DNA of 42,059 bases from Zoogloea ramigera (GCF_006539865.1 NZ_BJNV01000046.1:1-42059); one strand, 5' to 3'; counted from the stretch's first letter, positions 29,063 through 39,521 are shown. Made by a program: numbers and translations. The notes: generated by a model not told the origin, from the letters alone.

Positions 29063-29089
29063 TAAAGTTTCATGCACATGGGTCGTAAA
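29063..29089 (+). promoter_or_regulatory. Sigma28 (FliA) promoter of flgM-flgN
   Basis: TAAAGTTT (29063-29070), an 11-base spacer, then GTCGTAAA (29082-29089). The -35 half equals the FliA consensus; the -10 half matches GCCGATAA at five of eight positions. It lies 33 bases before the flgM start, which fits late-class control of the anti-sigma factor. Confidence 0.7.
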
Positions 29090-29121
29090 TCTTCTCGACT
29101 TATGGAAGAAAGGGCTAAGCC

Positions 29122-29439
29122 GTGAAGATCGATAACTCAGTCAAGGCAACCGGAAGCCTGCCGTCCAACGACGGGCGAGCGCGTTCCGCCAAGGAATCCC
29201 CCAAGGCCGAAAGCAGCAACGCCGGCAGCGAACGGGTCGAGCTCTCGTCCCTGTCCTCCCGCATGCTGCAGATGGAAGAAGCCATCTCCAACACCCCCGT
29301 GGTCGATAGCGCCAAGGTGGACGAGATCAAGCAGGCCATGAGCGAGGGGCGCTTCAAGGTAAACACCGAAAAGGTGGCCGACGGCCTCATCGAAAGCGTC
29401 CGCCAGATGCTGTCCACCCAGCAGGCCAGCCAGGCCTGA
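29122..29439 (+). CDS. flgM: Anti-sigma28 factor FlgM
   Basis: A 105-residue negative regulator that binds FliA until it is exported through the finished hook. The N-terminal half is polar and disordered in character (KIDNSVKATGSLPSNDGRAR). The C-terminal half carries the FliA-binding helices (VDSAKVDEIKQAMSEGRFKV, NTEKVADGLIESVRQMLS). It starts with GTG, with AAAGGG upstream. It follows a sigma28 promoter and precedes flgN by 7 bases. Confidence 0.93.
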   Translation: MKIDNSVKATGSLPSNDGRARSAKESPKAESSNAGSERVELSSLSSRMLQMEEAISNTPVVDSAKVDEIKQAMSEGRFKVNTEKVADGLIESVRQMLSTQQASQA

Positions 29440-29446
29440 TGCCGCA

Positions 29447-29923
29447 ATGGCGATCGACCCCGGCTTCGCCCAGCGCCTCGCTCTCCTGATCCAGGACGAG
29501 CGGGCCGGCCTGCAGGGCTTCATCGCGCTGCTGCAGCGTGAAGAAGCGCTGCTGGTCGCGACCCAGATCGACGCCCTTTCGGCCCTGGCCGAGAAAAAGA
29601 CCGCCCTTTACCGCGCCCTGCAGCGGCTCTCCGACGAGCGGGTGGTGATGTTTGCGCGCCTGGGCGCCAAGGTGAGCGACGAGAACATCCGCATCGTGCT
29701 GGCCGACCTGCCCGAGGCTCTCTCGGCCTGGCAGGACGTCGTCAGCCTCGCCGCCGAAGCCAAGGAGCGCAACCGCATCAACGGCCAGCTGATCACCGAG
29801 CGTCTGCAGAACAACCAGCAGGCCCTCAGCGTGCTGCTCGCGGCAGCCGAACATCCACAGATTTACGGGCCCGACGGCCAGTCCCGCCCGACGGCTTCGC
29901 GGCGCCTCTTCGGCGCGGCTTGA
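29447..29923 (+). CDS. flgN: Flagellar chaperone FlgN
   Basis: A 158-residue, mostly helical protein of the FlgN family, the cytoplasmic export chaperone for FlgK and FlgL. The LLQREEALLVATQIDALSAL-type first helix pair and the NGQLITERLQNNQQALSVLL helix near the C terminus are typical. Its start lies 7 bases after the flgM stop, so the two are cotranscribed. motD is convergent, and no clear terminator is seen in the 70-base gap. Confidence 0.9.
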   Translation: MAIDPGFAQRLALLIQDERAGLQGFIALLQREEALLVATQIDALSALAEKKTALYRALQRLSDERVVMFARLGAKVSDENIRIVLADLPEALSAWQDVVSLAAEAKERNRINGQLITERLQNNQQALSVLLAAAEHPQIYGPDGQSRPTASRRLFGAA

Positions 29924-29993
29924 GTTCCCCCGCCCCCGCGGCCACCTTCCAGCTCCATCACGTCAAACGTCGGGCCGGGTTTGTCCGGAACCG

Positions 29994-30857
29994 TCAGGGC
30001 TTCGTTTCGACTCCGCTCGTCGGCGTGGACGCCGGTGCCGGTGCCGGCGGCGCAGCATCTGCCGGCAGGATCGAATCGGCCACCCCGGAGGCCCTCACCG
30101 GTGCCGTCACCGCGGGCTCGACCAGACGCGACTCGACGAGAATCGTGACCCGCCGGTTGCGGGCCCGCCCCTCCGCGGTGGCATTGTCGGCCACCGGCCG
30201 CTGGTCGCCGTAGCCCGCCGCGGTGAGCCGCGACGGACGCACGCCACCCTCCACGAACAGCCTCACCACGCTCGACGCACGCACCGCAGAAAGCTCCCAG
30301 TTGGACGGGAACATGGCGCTGGCGATCGGCATCACGTCGGTGTGCCCTTCAACGGTGATCGGAAATTCCGCCTCCGCCACCACCTGGGCCACAGCCCGCA
30401 GGGCACGCACGGCGTCGGGCCCGAGCTGGGCCTCGCCGGGCGCAAAGAGCACCGCCGCGTTGATCTCGACGGTGATGCCGAAGGCGCCCTCGGTGACCCG
30501 CACCTGGCCATCGGCCACCAGCGGAGCGAGCACCTTGCGGATCTCCTCGGCCATGTTGCGCACGCGCTCGGCCTTGGCCCGACGCTGCTCCTCGGCTTCC
30601 GCGCTGGTGGCAGGAGCCGGCCGGATCGACGGAATCGGCGCGATCGCGACGACCTGCCGCCCGGCGTCATGGGTGCCGATGCTGCGGAAAGCCTGGACCA
30701 CCGAGTCGGACATCACCCGGTATTTGCCTTCGTTGAGGGACGACAGGGAATACATCACCACGAAGAACGCGAACAGCAGGGTGATGAAGTCGGCGTACGA
30801 AACCATCCACCGCTCGTGGTTCTCGTGCTCTTCTTCCTTCTTTCTGCGTCTTGCCAC
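29994..30857 (-). CDS. motD: Flagellar stator protein MotB/MotD
   Basis: A 287-residue stator subunit anchoring the motor to peptidoglycan. A basic N terminus (ARRRKKEEEH) leads into one membrane helix whose SYADFITLLFAFFVV contains the proton-binding Asp (residue 23). The C-terminal OmpA-like domain has VEGHTDVMPI, NWELSAVRAS and GYGDQRPVADN. The GTG at 30857, four bases after the motC stop, was chosen over the longer frame, which would overlap motC. The order fliA-motC-motD resembles the Pseudomonas MotCD set, hence the symbol; it could equally be called motB. Confidence 0.9.
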   Translation of the reverse strand: MARRRKKEEEHENHERWMVSYADFITLLFAFFVVMYSLSSLNEGKYRVMSDSVVQAFRSIGTHDAGRQVVAIAPIPSIRPAPATSAEAEEQRRAKAERVRNMAEEIRKVLAPLVADGQVRVTEGAFGITVEINAAVLFAPGEAQLGPDAVRALRAVAQVVAEAEFPITVEGHTDVMPIASAMFPSNWELSAVRASSVVRLFVEGGVRPSRLTAAGYGDQRPVADNATAEGRARNRRVTILVESRLVEPAVTAPVRASGVADSILPADAAPPAPAPASTPTSGVETKP

Positions 30858-30861
30858 CGCC

Positions 30862-31602
30862 CTACCCCGCGTAGCCCTTGAGGCGGCTTTCGATGATGCG
30901 CGGATTGTCGCCGTTGGCGATGCCGACGAGGCCATCCACCAGCATCTCGCGCATCGAGACCAGCGTGCCGATCACCCCCAGCAGCTTCTTGGAAACCGGC
31001 AGGAAGACCAGGTTGGCCGTGCCCACGCCATAGATCGTCGCGACGAAGGCCACCGCGATGCCGGCCCCGAGCTTGCCCGGGTCGGAGAGGTTCTCCATAA
31101 CGTGGATCAAGCCCAGCACCGCGCCGAGGATGCCGATCGTCGGCGCGTAGCCGCCGGCCGCTTCCCAGATCTTGGCGCCCTGCTTGAGCTGGGCTTCCCA
31201 GGTGTCGATCTCGACTTCAAGGACTTCCCGCAGCCGCTCGGGCTCGACGCCATCCACCAGCAACTGCAGGCCCTTCTGGATGAAAGGGTCTTCCATCTGG
31301 GGGATCCGGCTCTCGAGGGCCAGCAGCCCCTCCTTGCGGGCCACGTTGCTCCAGCTCACCACCTCGGCGATCAGCGCGTCGTGGTCGAGGTTGGGCGGTG
31401 TGAACACCCAGCGGAACATCTGCATCCCAGTGCGAAACACTTTCATCGAACTCTGCAGCATCACCGCCCCGAGGGTGCCGCCGATGACGATCAGGAACGC
31501 GGTAGGCTGGACCAGGGACCCGATATGCCCTCCCTCGAGCACCTGCCCCACCAGGATTGCCGCAAAGCCGAGGGTGATGCCGACGAGACTGATGCTGTCC
31601 AT
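30862..31602 (-). CDS. motC: Flagellar stator protein MotA/MotC
   Basis: A 246-residue stator ion-channel subunit with four membrane helices (about 5-22, 32-50, 148-170, 180-203). The cytoplasmic loop carries conserved charges, and the family signature AGGYAPTIGILGAVLGLIHV precedes the third helix, followed by GAGIAVAFVATIYGVGTANL. Length fits the MotC/PomA-like branch rather than the longer enteric MotA (about 295 residues). AGGGG precedes the ATG. It lies 19 bases after fliA. Confidence 0.93.
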   Translation of the reverse strand: MDSISLVGITLGFAAILVGQVLEGGHIGSLVQPTAFLIVIGGTLGAVMLQSSMKVFRTGMQMFRWVFTPPNLDHDALIAEVVSWSNVARKEGLLALESRIPQMEDPFIQKGLQLLVDGVEPERLREVLEVEIDTWEAQLKQGAKIWEAAGGYAPTIGILGAVLGLIHVMENLSDPGKLGAGIAVAFVATIYGVGTANLVFLPVSKKLLGVIGTLVSMREMLVDGLVGIANGDNPRIIESRLKGYAG

Positions 31603-31621
31603 TGAGATGTGCCCCTAGGGG

Positions 31622-32395
31622 TCAGGATGCGGCAGGGCGCCGGCCCCGCCCCCGGCCCTCTCCCTTGGCCTTGGGTGCGACCTGCATGGCACCGGAAATG
31701 CGCGAGCGCAGCCGGGCGATGGCCTGGCTGTGGAGCTGGCACACGCGGGACTCGGAGACGCCCAGCACTTCGCCGATCTCGCGCAGGTTCATGTCCTGTT
31801 CGTAGTAGAGGCCCATCACGGTCTTTTCGCGCTCGGGCAGGTCGTCGATGGATTTGATCAGCACGTCACGCATGTTGCTGTCGAGCAGCAGCGTGAGCGG
31901 GTCGTTGCCCTCCAGGGTGATGTGGCGCTCGAGGTAATCCTCTTCGCCGTCGCCGCTGAAATCTTCAAAGTACACCAACTGGTAACCGCGGGCCTCCTGC
32001 AGCATGTGCTGGTATTCGGCCAGCGGCACGCCGAGGGATTCGGCGAGCTCGGTCTCGGTGGGGTGACGCCCCTTTTGCTGCTCGAGCTGATGCACGGCCG
32101 CCTCGATGCGGCGCATGTCGCGGCGCAGGCTGCGCGGCAGCCAGTCGTTCTCGCGCAGGCCGTCGAGCATCGAGCCGCGGATGCGCTGCACTGCGTAGGT
32201 CTCGAACTGGGCGCCGAGGCCCTCCTCGTAGCGGTTGATGGCATCCAGCAGGCCCATCATGCCGTTCTGGATGATGTCCTCCACCTGCACGCTGGCCGGC
32301 AGTTTGGCCATGAGGTGATAGGCAATGCGCTTGACCAGCGGCGCATACTGGACGACGAGCTGCTCTTTATCGAGGGTACCGGAGGCGGTGTACAT
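31622..32395 (-). CDS. fliA: Flagellar sigma factor FliA (sigma28)
   Basis: A 257-residue sigma factor directing late flagellar and chemotaxis genes. Region 2 reads MMGLLDAINRYEEGLGAQFETYAVQRIRGSMLD in character, region 3 LEQQKGRHPTETELAESLGV, and region 4 the helix-turn-helix NLREIGEVLGVSESRVCQLH. The C-terminal tail after the sigma core is basic and Gly/Arg-rich, an unusual short extension. The ribosome site is weak. The 114-base gap before it contains one copy of the GACAGG motif shared with flhB and flhF. Confidence 0.96.
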   Translation of the reverse strand: MYTASGTLDKEQLVVQYAPLVKRIAYHLMAKLPASVQVEDIIQNGMMGLLDAINRYEEGLGAQFETYAVQRIRGSMLDGLRENDWLPRSLRRDMRRIEAAVHQLEQQKGRHPTETELAESLGVPLAEYQHMLQEARGYQLVYFEDFSGDGEEDYLERHITLEGNDPLTLLLDSNMRDVLIKSIDDLPEREKTVMGLYYEQDMNLREIGEVLGVSESRVCQLHSQAIARLRSRISGAMQVAPKAKGEGRGRGRRPAAS

Positions 32396-32454
32396 CTTTG
32401 ATCAGCTTTCTGGTCTGGATATCTGGGGTGCGACTCGCTGCAATGCTTTCAACG

Positions 32455-32469
32455 GCAACGACAGGCTTT
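32455..32469 (-). promoter_or_regulatory. GACAGG motif upstream of fliA
   Basis: Plus-strand GCAACGACAGGCTTT, a third match to the motif GNWAMGACAGGNTTT found before flhB and flhF. It lies 60-74 bases before the fliA start. Confidence 0.4.
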
Positions 32470-32509
32470 CATGCAGGGCGCGACACACTTTTTAACAGAG
32501 CCTCGCTGC

Positions 32510-33295
32510 TCAACCGCTCACGCCGGCCCGGGACGACCACGCCCGCAGGCGGCGGATGAAAGCCTGGGCGCCTTCGGCCGGGTGGCGCTCGCCCATCGGC
32601 GTGCACATCGCCTCCGCCAGCCCATCCCGCTCGATCTCACCGCGCCAAACCAGCGGCAAACCCACATGGCGGGAGGTGAAGTCCTGCAGGCTGGCAAACA
32701 GCGCCGTGGCGTCGGCCCGATCACGGGCGCCGCTGACTGCAACTTCAAGCGACCCGGCCCCCGCCGCGGCGAGCCCCTTGACCCACTGGCAGGCGCCCCG
32801 GGCGCCGACGCCGCTGGCCTCTACAACCAGCAGGCGCCGCCCGGCCGCGCGGGCGAAGGGGGTGAGATGGCGGGCATCGCCGACGGTGTGGATCGCCAGC
32901 AGGTCGGCGCGCCGCTGCAGCTCGGCTATCCCGGCCTCCAGGCGGGCATGGTGCGCATCGCCCAGGAGCGCAACTGACTGCACGGTGGCCGCGGCCGGCA
33001 CCACCCACAGCCCGTCGGCGACTTCCCGCATGGTTTCGGTCACATCCATGCGGCCCTCCAGGGCACCCAGCAGATCACCGCCTTCGGGGTAACCAAAGGC
33101 GGCCAGCAGCGACCCGTGCTCCGGCGCGTGCTCGTCGATGGCGACCACCCGACGGGCACCTTCAGTGAGGGCCATGAGTGTCCGCACGGCGAGCTGGCGA
33201 GGCGCCCGACCGGACGTGAACAAGGCCACGACGGCCGACGGGGCGCGGCGGAAGAGGCGGCGCAGGCCGGCGGCCTGATCGGAGGCGTGCAGCAT
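32510..33295 (-). CDS. flhG: FlhG/FleN-like MinD homologue lacking the P-loop
   Basis: A 261-residue MinD/ParA-like protein in the usual FlhG position between flhF and fliA; FlhG limits flagellar number and stimulates the FlhF GTPase. The fold is recognisable (VVALFTSG strand, VVAIDEHAPEHGSLLAAFG, GLWVVPAAA). The Walker A motif expected near residues 27-36 (KGGXGKT) is replaced by SGRAPRQLAVRT, with neither Lys, so ATP binding is improbable. The start overlaps the flhF stop by one base (TGATG). The assignment rests mainly on position and residual similarity. Confidence 0.72.
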   Translation of the reverse strand: MLHASDQAAGLRRLFRRAPSAVVALFTSGRAPRQLAVRTLMALTEGARRVVAIDEHAPEHGSLLAAFGYPEGGDLLGALEGRMDVTETMREVADGLWVVPAAATVQSVALLGDAHHARLEAGIAELQRRADLLAIHTVGDARHLTPFARAAGRRLLVVEASGVGARGACQWVKGLAAAGAGSLEVAVSGARDRADATALFASLQDFTSRHVGLPLVWRGEIERDGLAEAMCTPMGERHPAEGAQAFIRRLRAWSSRAGVSG

Positions 33296-34836
33296 CAGAG
33301 ACCTCCCCGCGCGTGGGCAACTTCGGTCTGGCCCGCCGAAGCCATGATCAGGCCGGCCTCCAGCGCGTCGAGGCGAAACGGCGACGCGGCGGGCAGCTCG
33401 CGCAGGGCCTGGTCGATGAGGGCCTCCCGGTCGGGCAGGTGCAGGTCTTCCGGGACCCGCTGGCCGTTGGCCACGTAGAACACGTCGAGCTGGTGGCGGA
33501 TGGCCACATCGACCACCGGCGCGAGGGACATCGCCTCGTCCATCTTGGAGAGGATCACCCCGGCCAGATCGTCGCCGCCGTAGGCCTTGATCACGTCGTC
33601 GAGGGTGTCGCCGCGGCAGGTGGCGTTGAGCAGCAGCAGGCGCGACAGCTTGCCGGCGCCGGTGAGCATGGCGCTCTGCTCGGCGACCATCTTGTCGCGC
33701 TGGCTCATGCCCATCGTGTCGATGAGCACCATGAACTTGTCGCGCAGGCTGACCAGGGTTTCGCGCAGCTCGGTGGCGTCGCGCACCACATACACGGGCA
33801 CGCCGAGGATGCGGCCGTAGATGCGCAGCTGTTCGTGAGCGCCGATCCGGTAGCTGTCGGTGGTGATCAGGGCCAGCTTGTCGGCGCCGTGGCGCACCAC
33901 GCAGCGGGCCGCCAGCTTGGCGGTGGTGGTGGTCTTGCCGACGCCGGTGGGGCCGACCAGGGCGAACACGCCGCCACGATCAACGATGTCGTCCTCGCCG
34001 CCCATCGAGCGGAAACGCCCGGACAGCGCCCTGTGCAGCAGGCGGTGGGCGTTTTCGGGGCTTTCTTCTTCGGGCACCTCTTCGGCAAGCTCGCGGGCGA
34101 GGCTGGCCGAGAAGCCGGCCTCCAGCAGGTCGCCGATCAGGCGGGTGCGGCCGGGGCTGCTGCGGCTCATCTCGCCCCAGGCAAAGCCGGCCAGCTGACG
34201 TTCGATCATCCCGCGGATGGCCGCCAGTTCGCTGGCCATGTGGGAGTTGGCCGATTCGAGGGCGCGGATGCGGGCCTCCTCTTCGACGCCGGTGGGGCGC
34301 TGGCGCTGGGGAGCCTCAGGCTGGCGGGGCGCCTCGCTGCGCAGGGGCGAACGGGCAGCCGGCGGCGCGGCGGGCTCAACCGGCGGGCGGCGGACCTGGG
34401 CCGAGGCGGCGTTGAAAACCTCGCGGCTGAGTTCGACCCGGGGCGGGTTGAAGGGCTGCATCTCGGGGGCACGGGCCGGCGCGGGGCGCGGGGCCGGCTG
34501 GGGAGCCGGCGGCACCGGCGCCCGCTGGGTGGCAGCGCGGGACAGGCTGACCCGGAAATCGTCATCGAAGAAATCGGCTGCCGGAGCCGGGCGCGGAGCA
34601 GGCGCCGGCATCGGGGGCTTGGGCGCCGCTGCGGCTACGGCAGCGGCCTGGGCTTGAGCCTGGGCCTGGCTGCGGGCGCGCTGCAGGCTGGCCACGTCAC
34701 CGGCCGGCAAGGCAAGGATCTCGACACCGCCGTTGGCAGCCCGATTGGAGAGCACCACGGCATCCGGCCCGAGCTCGTCCTTCAGCATGCGAAGGGCCTC
34801 GCGGGCGGTTTTGGCAAAGTAGCGCTTGACGTTCAT
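33295..34836 (-). CDS. flhF: Flagellar SRP-type GTPase FlhF
   Basis: A 513-residue GTPase that places the flagellum, normally at the pole. The B domain (about 1-55) opens MNVKRYFAKTAREALRMLKD. A long Pro/Ala-rich linker spans 56-190, the N domain about 200-280 and the SRP-type G domain 290-490, with GPTGVGKTTT (295-304), DSYRIGAHEQL, DTMGMSQRD (373-381) and SKMDEA (430-435). DTMG for the usual DTAG is common in FlhF. The ATG at 34836 has GGAGACAGGAG upstream. flhA is 156 bases upstream; flhG overlaps by one base. Confidence 0.96.
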   Translation of the reverse strand: MNVKRYFAKTAREALRMLKDELGPDAVVLSNRAANGGVEILALPAGDVASLQRARSQAQAQAQAAAVAAAAPKPPMPAPAPRPAPAADFFDDDFRVSLSRAATQRAPVPPAPQPAPRPAPARAPEMQPFNPPRVELSREVFNAASAQVRRPPVEPAAPPAARSPLRSEAPRQPEAPQRQRPTGVEEEARIRALESANSHMASELAAIRGMIERQLAGFAWGEMSRSSPGRTRLIGDLLEAGFSASLARELAEEVPEEESPENAHRLLHRALSGRFRSMGGEDDIVDRGGVFALVGPTGVGKTTTTAKLAARCVVRHGADKLALITTDSYRIGAHEQLRIYGRILGVPVYVVRDATELRETLVSLRDKFMVLIDTMGMSQRDKMVAEQSAMLTGAGKLSRLLLLNATCRGDTLDDVIKAYGGDDLAGVILSKMDEAMSLAPVVDVAIRHQLDVFYVANGQRVPEDLHLPDREALIDQALRELPAASPFRLDALEAGLIMASAGQTEVAHARGGL

Positions 34837-34896
34837 GCTCCTGTCTCCGGGTACGAAGGCCTGGCTGGGTCGGCACGGGCACTTCGGTAGCGTTGA

Positions 34897-34933
34897 TTAT
34901 CACCGGCCGGTCATCTTTCGATGGCCGGGATAA
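34897..34933 (-). promoter_or_regulatory. Structured hairpin between flhA and flhF
   Basis: On the minus strand CCGG-c-CATC / GATG-a-CCGG closes a GAAA (GNRA) tetraloop, and outer TTATC/GATAA arms can extend it. No T tract follows. It overlaps the GACAGG motif at one end. It may be a weak terminator after flhA or a leader structure of flhF. Confidence 0.45.
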
Positions 34934-34955
34934 GACAGGTTTTAGCCGGCTATTC
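34929..34955 (-). promoter_or_regulatory. GACAGG motif upstream of flhF
   Basis: Plus-strand GATAAGACAGGTTTTAGCC continuing to GGCTATTC; 93-119 bases before the flhF start. It matches the copy before flhB over about 27 bases with few differences. Confidence 0.5.
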
Positions 34956-34992
34956 CCCGGACAGGAGTGCGTGCATTTGCGCGCGAGGAGGC

Positions 34993-37080
<2,088 letters not shown>

Positions 37081-37209
37081 GGTCGCGCATCAGGGGCCCG
37101 GGGAAAGGGCGGAAGAACGGGGGAAAGCGGGGGTAATTCATGGAGCGCGGAGACGCCGGAGGGGCCGCCGATCGAGCGACACTTCCGGCTCAGGCTCAGC
37201 CTGCCGCCC

Positions 37210-38061
37210 TCAGGCCGACAGCTCGTAACCCCGGGCCGCGGGCTGCCCGAGGGGGAGGCACAGCGGCGCCGGGCGGCCGATGAGGTAGCCCTGAAAGATG
37301 TCCACCCCGCTCGCCATGGCGGCCTGGAGCTGCTGACGGCTTTCGATGGACTGGCTGACGAGCTGGATGCCGAGGCGGCGGACTTCGGCGCACAGCTCGG
37401 CCAGCACCCGCCGGGCGAAGCCCAGGTGGCCAGCGTGCCCGATGAGGCAGCGGTCGAGCTTGACGATGTCGGGCGCCAGGGCCTCGAGGCGCTCGATGTC
37501 GCACGAGAAACGCCCGAAATTGTCAATGGCGACCCGGTAGCCCCTGCCACGGCAGCGGGCGATGGCGGCGGCAAGGCTGGCGCAATCCTCGAAGCCGTGG
37601 TCGGCCACCTCCAGCACCACCTGGCGGGGCAGGAGCCCGCTGTCGGCCAGCACGGCCTCGAAGAGTCCATCCCGGTCATCGACCAAGGCCAGCAAGGCCT
37701 CGGGGCTGAGGTTGAGGGCAAGGAGGCCCGCCTGCCAGCCGCGCTGACGGACGAAGTTGAGCACATGCAGCTTGCGGGCCATGCGGTCGAGGGCGATGGC
37801 GTCGTCGTCGCCGGCCTGCTCGAAGATCGTCTGGGGCGACGCCCCTACCCCATCGCGGGCAAGCACCTGCAGAAAGGCCTCGTGGCAGATCACCTCGCCA
37901 CCGCGCCGGATCTGGGGCTGGAACACGCTGCGGAAGATCCGCCCACGGAAATGGGCCTGCACCTCCCGGACGCCGGCGAGTTCGAAATGGTCGTCACCCT
38001 CGGAGCCAGGCCGTGCGCGGAGCCGGGCGTTCAAATGACGGATGAGATCGGGCTGTGGCAT
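37210..38061 (-). CDS. Degenerate EAL-domain protein, probably catalytically inactive
   Basis: A 283-residue stand-alone EAL domain. Expected landmarks appear: EAF (61-63) for EAL, NLS (Asn117), Glu151, Lys201 in VKLD and QGYLIGRP. But DDFG is IDNFG (second Asp replaced by Asn181), the AEGVE segment is SQSIE (its first Glu replaced by Gln237), and the second Glu after EVAD is His. These include metal-binding positions, so cyclic di-GMP hydrolysis is unlikely; binding or protein regulation is possible, as for the degenerate EAL flagellar regulator YdiV of enterics. GGAGGAG precedes the ATG. It lies between flhB and flhA, so a role in flagellar control is inferred from position. Confidence 0.78.
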   Translation of the reverse strand: MPQPDLIRHLNARLRARPGSEGDDHFELAGVREVQAHFRGRIFRSVFQPQIRRGGEVICHEAFLQVLARDGVGASPQTIFEQAGDDDAIALDRMARKLHVLNFVRQRGWQAGLLALNLSPEALLALVDDRDGLFEAVLADSGLLPRQVVLEVADHGFEDCASLAAAIARCRGRGYRVAIDNFGRFSCDIERLEALAPDIVKLDRCLIGHAGHLGFARRVLAELCAEVRRLGIQLVSQSIESRQQLQAAMASGVDIFQGYLIGRPAPLCLPLGQPAARGYELSA

Positions 38062-38252
38062 GGATAGTCTCCTCCAGCTTCGGGCTGGTTCCGGGCGGGC
38101 AATTTTTGCCTCTGAAAACCCCCGGAGAGCGCCGAGCTTTTATATTATTTTTTAGTATCTCACACCTTTATTCACCATCCGTTTCAATCAACACGGGGGT
38201 TTGACCCACGGCAAGACGCACTGGCCCAGCTAAAGGCGGGTGGGTGTACGCC

Positions 38253-39395
38253 TCAGCCCTCGCCCGGCCCCGGGTCCATGCCCTCGGGCACGCTGAGCGC
38301 CGTGGGCTCTTCCGGCGGCAGGCCACCTTCGGCAAGCCAGTGGTTGAGCTGCATCACCCAGGCCATCACCTCGGCGACGGTGGTGTACAACGCCGCGGGG
38401 ATCATCTCGTCGAGCTCGCAGTGGGCATACAGCGCCCGGGCCAGGGGTGGCGCCTCGAGGATGGGTACGTTGTTGTCGCGGGCCAGTTCGCGGATGTTCA
38501 TCGCGATGGTGTTCATGCCCTTGGCCACCACGATGGGGGCGCCGGCCTTGTCCGGGTCGTACTTGAGGGCCACCGCATAGCGGGTCGGGTTGGTGACCAC
38601 CACGTCGGCGGTGGGCACGTTGCTCATCATCCGGCGGCGGGACATCTCCCGCTGGGCGGCGCGGATGCGCGCCTTGATCTGCGGGTCGCCCTCCTGCTCC
38701 TTCATTTCCTGGCGCACCTCTTCCTTGGTCATGCGCAAGCGGCGGTTGTACTCCCACAGCTGGAAGGGGACGTCGATGGCGGCGATCAGCGCGAGGCTGG
38801 CGACGATCAGCAGGGACGACAGCAGCACCAGGCTGGCGAAGTCGTCCATGCTGGTGGCGAGGGGCTGGTGCATCAGCGCGAACAGGTGGTCGCGCTCCCG
38901 CCACACCACCCACACACCGACGACGGCCACCAACACGGCCTTGAGGCTGGCCTTGACCAGCTCGACGAGGCCATGGGTCGAAAACATCCGGCCCAAGCCC
39001 TGCAGGGGGTCGAGGCGGGTGAGATCAAAGCGCAGCACTTTGGTGGTGAACACCCAGCCGCCCACCAGGAAGGGCGTGACCAGGGCTGCGACAACCGTGG
39101 CAATAAGAAGCGGCGCGACGGTTAACAAGGCGTCGCCCGCGAGGTTTTCGAGCATCCGACCCATGGCGCCGGGCTCGAAGGCCAGGCTGCGGGGCAGGCT
39201 GAGCCCGGTCTTCATGATGTCCATCAGGCGGTGCCCGCCCCAGCGCCCGAGCACATACAGGGCGACGACACCGACCATCAGCGAGATGAAGGTGGCAAGC
39301 TCCCGCGAGTGGGGAACCTGGCCCTCCTCGCGCGCCTGCTCCAGCCGTCGTGGTGAGGCTGATTCGCTCTTTTCGAGATCGCTGTCTTCGGCCAC
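38253..39395 (-). CDS. flhB: Flagellar export switch protein FlhB
   Basis: A 380-residue export apparatus protein controlling the change from rod/hook to filament substrates. Four membrane helices lie between about 30 and 210, and a linker and cytoplasmic FlhBC domain follow. The autocleavage site is NPTR at 269-272, where nearly all relatives have NPTH; the catalytic Asn and Pro are intact. KYDPDKAGAPIVVAKG and LARALYAHCELDEMIP follow as usual. It starts with GTG. The GACAGG motif lies 64-91 bases upstream. Confidence 0.95.
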   Translation of the reverse strand: MAEDSDLEKSESASPRRLEQAREEGQVPHSRELATFISLMVGVVALYVLGRWGGHRLMDIMKTGLSLPRSLAFEPGAMGRMLENLAGDALLTVAPLLIATVVAALVTPFLVGGWVFTTKVLRFDLTRLDPLQGLGRMFSTHGLVELVKASLKAVLVAVVGVWVVWRERDHLFALMHQPLATSMDDFASLVLLSSLLIVASLALIAAIDVPFQLWEYNRRLRMTKEEVRQEMKEQEGDPQIKARIRAAQREMSRRRMMSNVPTADVVVTNPTRYAVALKYDPDKAGAPIVVAKGMNTIAMNIRELARDNNVPILEAPPLARALYAHCELDEMIPAALYTTVAEVMAWVMQLNHWLAEGGLPPEEPTALSVPEGMDPGPGEG

Positions 39396-39458
39396 GCCCT
39401 GCCCGCCGCTGGTTCAGATGCCTGCACGATACGCGGCCGGCGGGCTGGCGAGCGCAGC

Positions 39459-39486
39459 GAAAAGACAGGGTTTGCCGGGCCTATTC
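39459..39486 (-). promoter_or_regulatory. GACAGG motif upstream of flhB
   Basis: Plus-strand GAAAAGACAGGGTTTGCC continuing to GGGCCTATTC; 64-91 bases before the flhB start. It is closely similar to the copy before flhF and more distantly to the one before fliA. Confidence 0.5.
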
Positions 39487-39521
39487 GGACGAGGCGGCAG
39501 CCCGCGCCAGAAAACGGCGGG

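Noticed and set aside
39459-39486. Sigma28 promoters at the GACAGG motifs
   Set aside because: The flhF copy has TAAA-N15-GCC, but the flhB and fliA copies lack an acceptable -10 half, so the shared motif is not explained by FliA.
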